Below, piece after piece: positions 62,854 to 64,000 of a stretch of 64,000 nt of DNA. Where the stretch lies: the NCBI RefSeq assembly GCF_009870125.1, contig NC_046681.1, forward strand, positions 27,426,001-27,490,000. Direction: 5' to 3'. The notes beneath the pieces were generated by a model. The model saw only the letters and a program-made list of their open reading frames with translations. It was not told the DNA's origin and made no database searches. This DNA is from Drosophila pseudoobscura (taxonomy: Eukaryota; Arthropoda; Insecta; Diptera; Drosophilidae). The position numbers were made by a program, and so were the translations under genes. Position 1 is the stretch's first letter. Each line of letters opens with the position of its first letter.

Positions 62854-64000
62854 ATGTTGATCCTACGCAACATTTGCTGGCTGCAGCGACGCTGGAAAAG
62901 TGGAGGGAAGAAGCGATGGAATGTCCTGCAGAACAAGAAAAACAACTGCGACCGGGCCTTAGAAAGCTTCGATGACTTCTACGGCTCTGTGTACGGCGGA
63001 CGGTGGAAGAACATGCGAGCCGCGTTGCTCACGAGGCACAAGTACATTGCTATGGTGAACAATTTCGGGGACACGGAACAGACCTGCAGCATGCTGGAAA
63101 CGGATGGGGCCATCAACATGAAGTCCCTCATCAATTTGGCTCAGGAACGTCTTCAGGGGACAGACCCGGCGCTGAAGGGCCAGGGCCAGAATCGTTACGA
63201 AATAGACGACAAACTTGATGCTTTGCTGAGAAAGCAACAGGAACGCGAGGTGGCGTCGATTTATCCCAGCGCTGGAGAGGGTGGCGCGGCTGTTCAGATG
63301 CCACAACAACTGAAGTACGACAATGTCGAGGAAAAGGAGGAGTCACAAACAGAGTCGCCGGACTTTAAGCAGAGCCTGACAAAAGCGCTGGAGGAAGATG
63401 TTAAACTGGATGAGCACCGCCTAGTCGATCCTCAGTTCGGCACCGGCGGCCTGTACGAGTATATGCCTGCGCACAGCATCAAGGGAATGGAGGACTGGGT
63501 GGCAGAGTCGGAGCACTACAAATACTATCAGACCAGTGCGGACTTTCCCCTCAGGATAGAGCCGGAAACTTCGTTTCACTTTCCCGAACACTTGGCCCTT
63601 TACACCTACGAGATGGGAAACTGCTCGGACTTCAAGGCCCCGAAGAAATGCCTCACGGGCGTCTCCTCTCATTTCCTGATGGATGGCGCCTCCACCCTGC
63701 CCCCACTCTTCCTGCAGGTGCAGCCCGGCGAAAAGGTGTTAGATGCCTGTGCCTCGCCGGGTGGCAAGTCCCTGTTGCTGCTGCAGACACTGCATCTGGA
63801 CCAACTGGTGTGCAACGATATCCAGGAGTCGCGACTGAACAGACTGCGCCGACTCATGCAGGAGTTCCTGTTTGACTACAAGCAGCGGTCGGCAGCAAGG
63901 CATCTGATCTTCAGCCAGAGTGATGCACGCAATCTAGACGAGTACGAGCAGTACGACAAAATACTGGTGGATGTGCCCTGCACCACCGATCGACATGTGG
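62854..64000 (+). CDS. Nsun4: NSUN4-like mitochondrial rRNA m5C methyltransferase, 3' truncated
   Basis: A single open frame of 382 codons that runs off the window end. NSUN4 methylates a cytosine of the mitochondrial small-subunit rRNA and, with mTERF4, helps to join the ribosomal subunits. Seen: a basic N-terminus (MLILRNICWLQRRWKSGGKK) fitting a mitochondrial presequence; a CLTGVSSHFLMDGAS stretch typical of NSUN4; SAM-binding motif I DACASPGGKS at about residues 297-306; an acidic SAM-ribose site VCNDIQESRLNRL; and motif IV DVPCTTDRH with its Cys at residue 376. The motif VI region with the nucleophilic Cys is beyond the window. Compared with human NSUN4 (384 aa in total) the region before motif IV is about 120 residues longer, with a low-complexity Glu/Gln/Lys linker at about 125-190. 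The first ATG after the promoter block was taken as start. Confidence 0.9.
   Translation, partial: MLILRNICWLQRRWKSGGKKRWNVLQNKKNNCDRALESFDDFYGSVYGGRWKNMRAALLTRHKYIAMVNNFGDTEQTCSMLETDGAINMKSLINLAQERLQGTDPALKGQGQNRYEIDDKLDALLRKQQEREVASIYPSAGEGGAAVQMPQQLKYDNVEEKEESQTESPDFKQSLTKALEEDVKLDEHRLVDPQFGTGGLYEYMPAHSIKGMEDWVAESEHYKYYQTSADFPLRIEPETSFHFPEHLALYTYEMGNCSDFKAPKKCLTGVSSHFLMDGASTLPPLFLQVQPGEKVLDACASPGGKSLLLLQTLHLDQLVCNDIQESRLNRLRRLMQEFLFDYKQRSAARHLIFSQSDARNLDEYEQYDKILVDVPCTTDRHV

Noticed and set aside
1-64000. CRISPR arrays, bacterial operons, replication origins
   Set aside because: The window is insect nuclear DNA with spliced genes; no spaced direct-repeat array of that kind is present.

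Overview
The window is a piece of a Drosophila nuclear chromosome. Evidence: long AT-rich intergenic and intronic DNA with dinucleotide repeats, short (about 58-75 nt) GT..AG introns, housekeeping core-promoter words known from Drosophila (Motif 1, Motif 6, DRE), and a set of genes whose predicted proteins match fly families. The presence of an Iris-type captured envelope gene suggests Sophophora (melanogaster or obscura group), and the gene set looks like Muller element B (cytological region 21E-F of D. melanogaster). The species and chromosome assignment are inference.

Layout. 1-9,472: no gene I can defend; simple repeats, a GC-rich stretch near 7.65-8.3 kb and an inverted duplication there. 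9,473-14,015 (minus): mitochondrial RNA polymerase, eight coding exons. 14,186-17,180: block of tandem repeats carrying repeated promoter-like modules. 17,529-21,578 (plus): CFAP70/TTC18-type TPR protein, seven exons. 22,038-23,050 (plus): R7BP-type RGS7-binding protein, four exons. 25,207-38,542 (minus): pinocchio (Pino), four coding exons with an 11.6-kb intron. 39,476-41,993 (plus): TBC1D23. 42,444-44,014 (minus): Iris, a domesticated baculovirus-F/errantivirus-envelope-like gene whose reading frame is broken by one base near 43.75 kb. 45,323-51,486 (plus): a secreted, dibasic-processed neuropeptide-like precursor, five exons with a 4.5-kb first intron. 51.5-57.4 kb: its long 3' UTR and intergenic DNA with one small coding-like island. 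57,444-61,140 (plus): SLC17-family major facilitator transporter. 62,854-end (plus): NSUN4-type mitochondrial rRNA m5C methyltransferase, cut by the window edge.

Functional themes. Two genes serve mitochondrial gene expression (RNA polymerase; NSUN4), and their 5' regions share the same Motif 1 + repeated Motif 6 promoter block, 48 kb apart. Three genes have neuronal or sensory/ciliary roles in their families (CFAP70, R7BP, Pino), and one encodes a candidate neuropeptide precursor. TBC1D23 acts in endosome-to-Golgi trafficking. I see no operon-like co-regulation; neighbouring genes are mostly independent, except that TBC1D23 and Iris converge with overlapping polyadenylation signals and Pino and TBC1D23 diverge from a shared 0.9-kb interval.

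The least explained features are the 14.2-17.2 kb repeat block, the inverted duplication at 7.94-8.31 kb, the frame break in Iris and the candidate peptides in the secreted precursor. All exon borders were read by eye from splice signals and frame continuity, not from transcripts.
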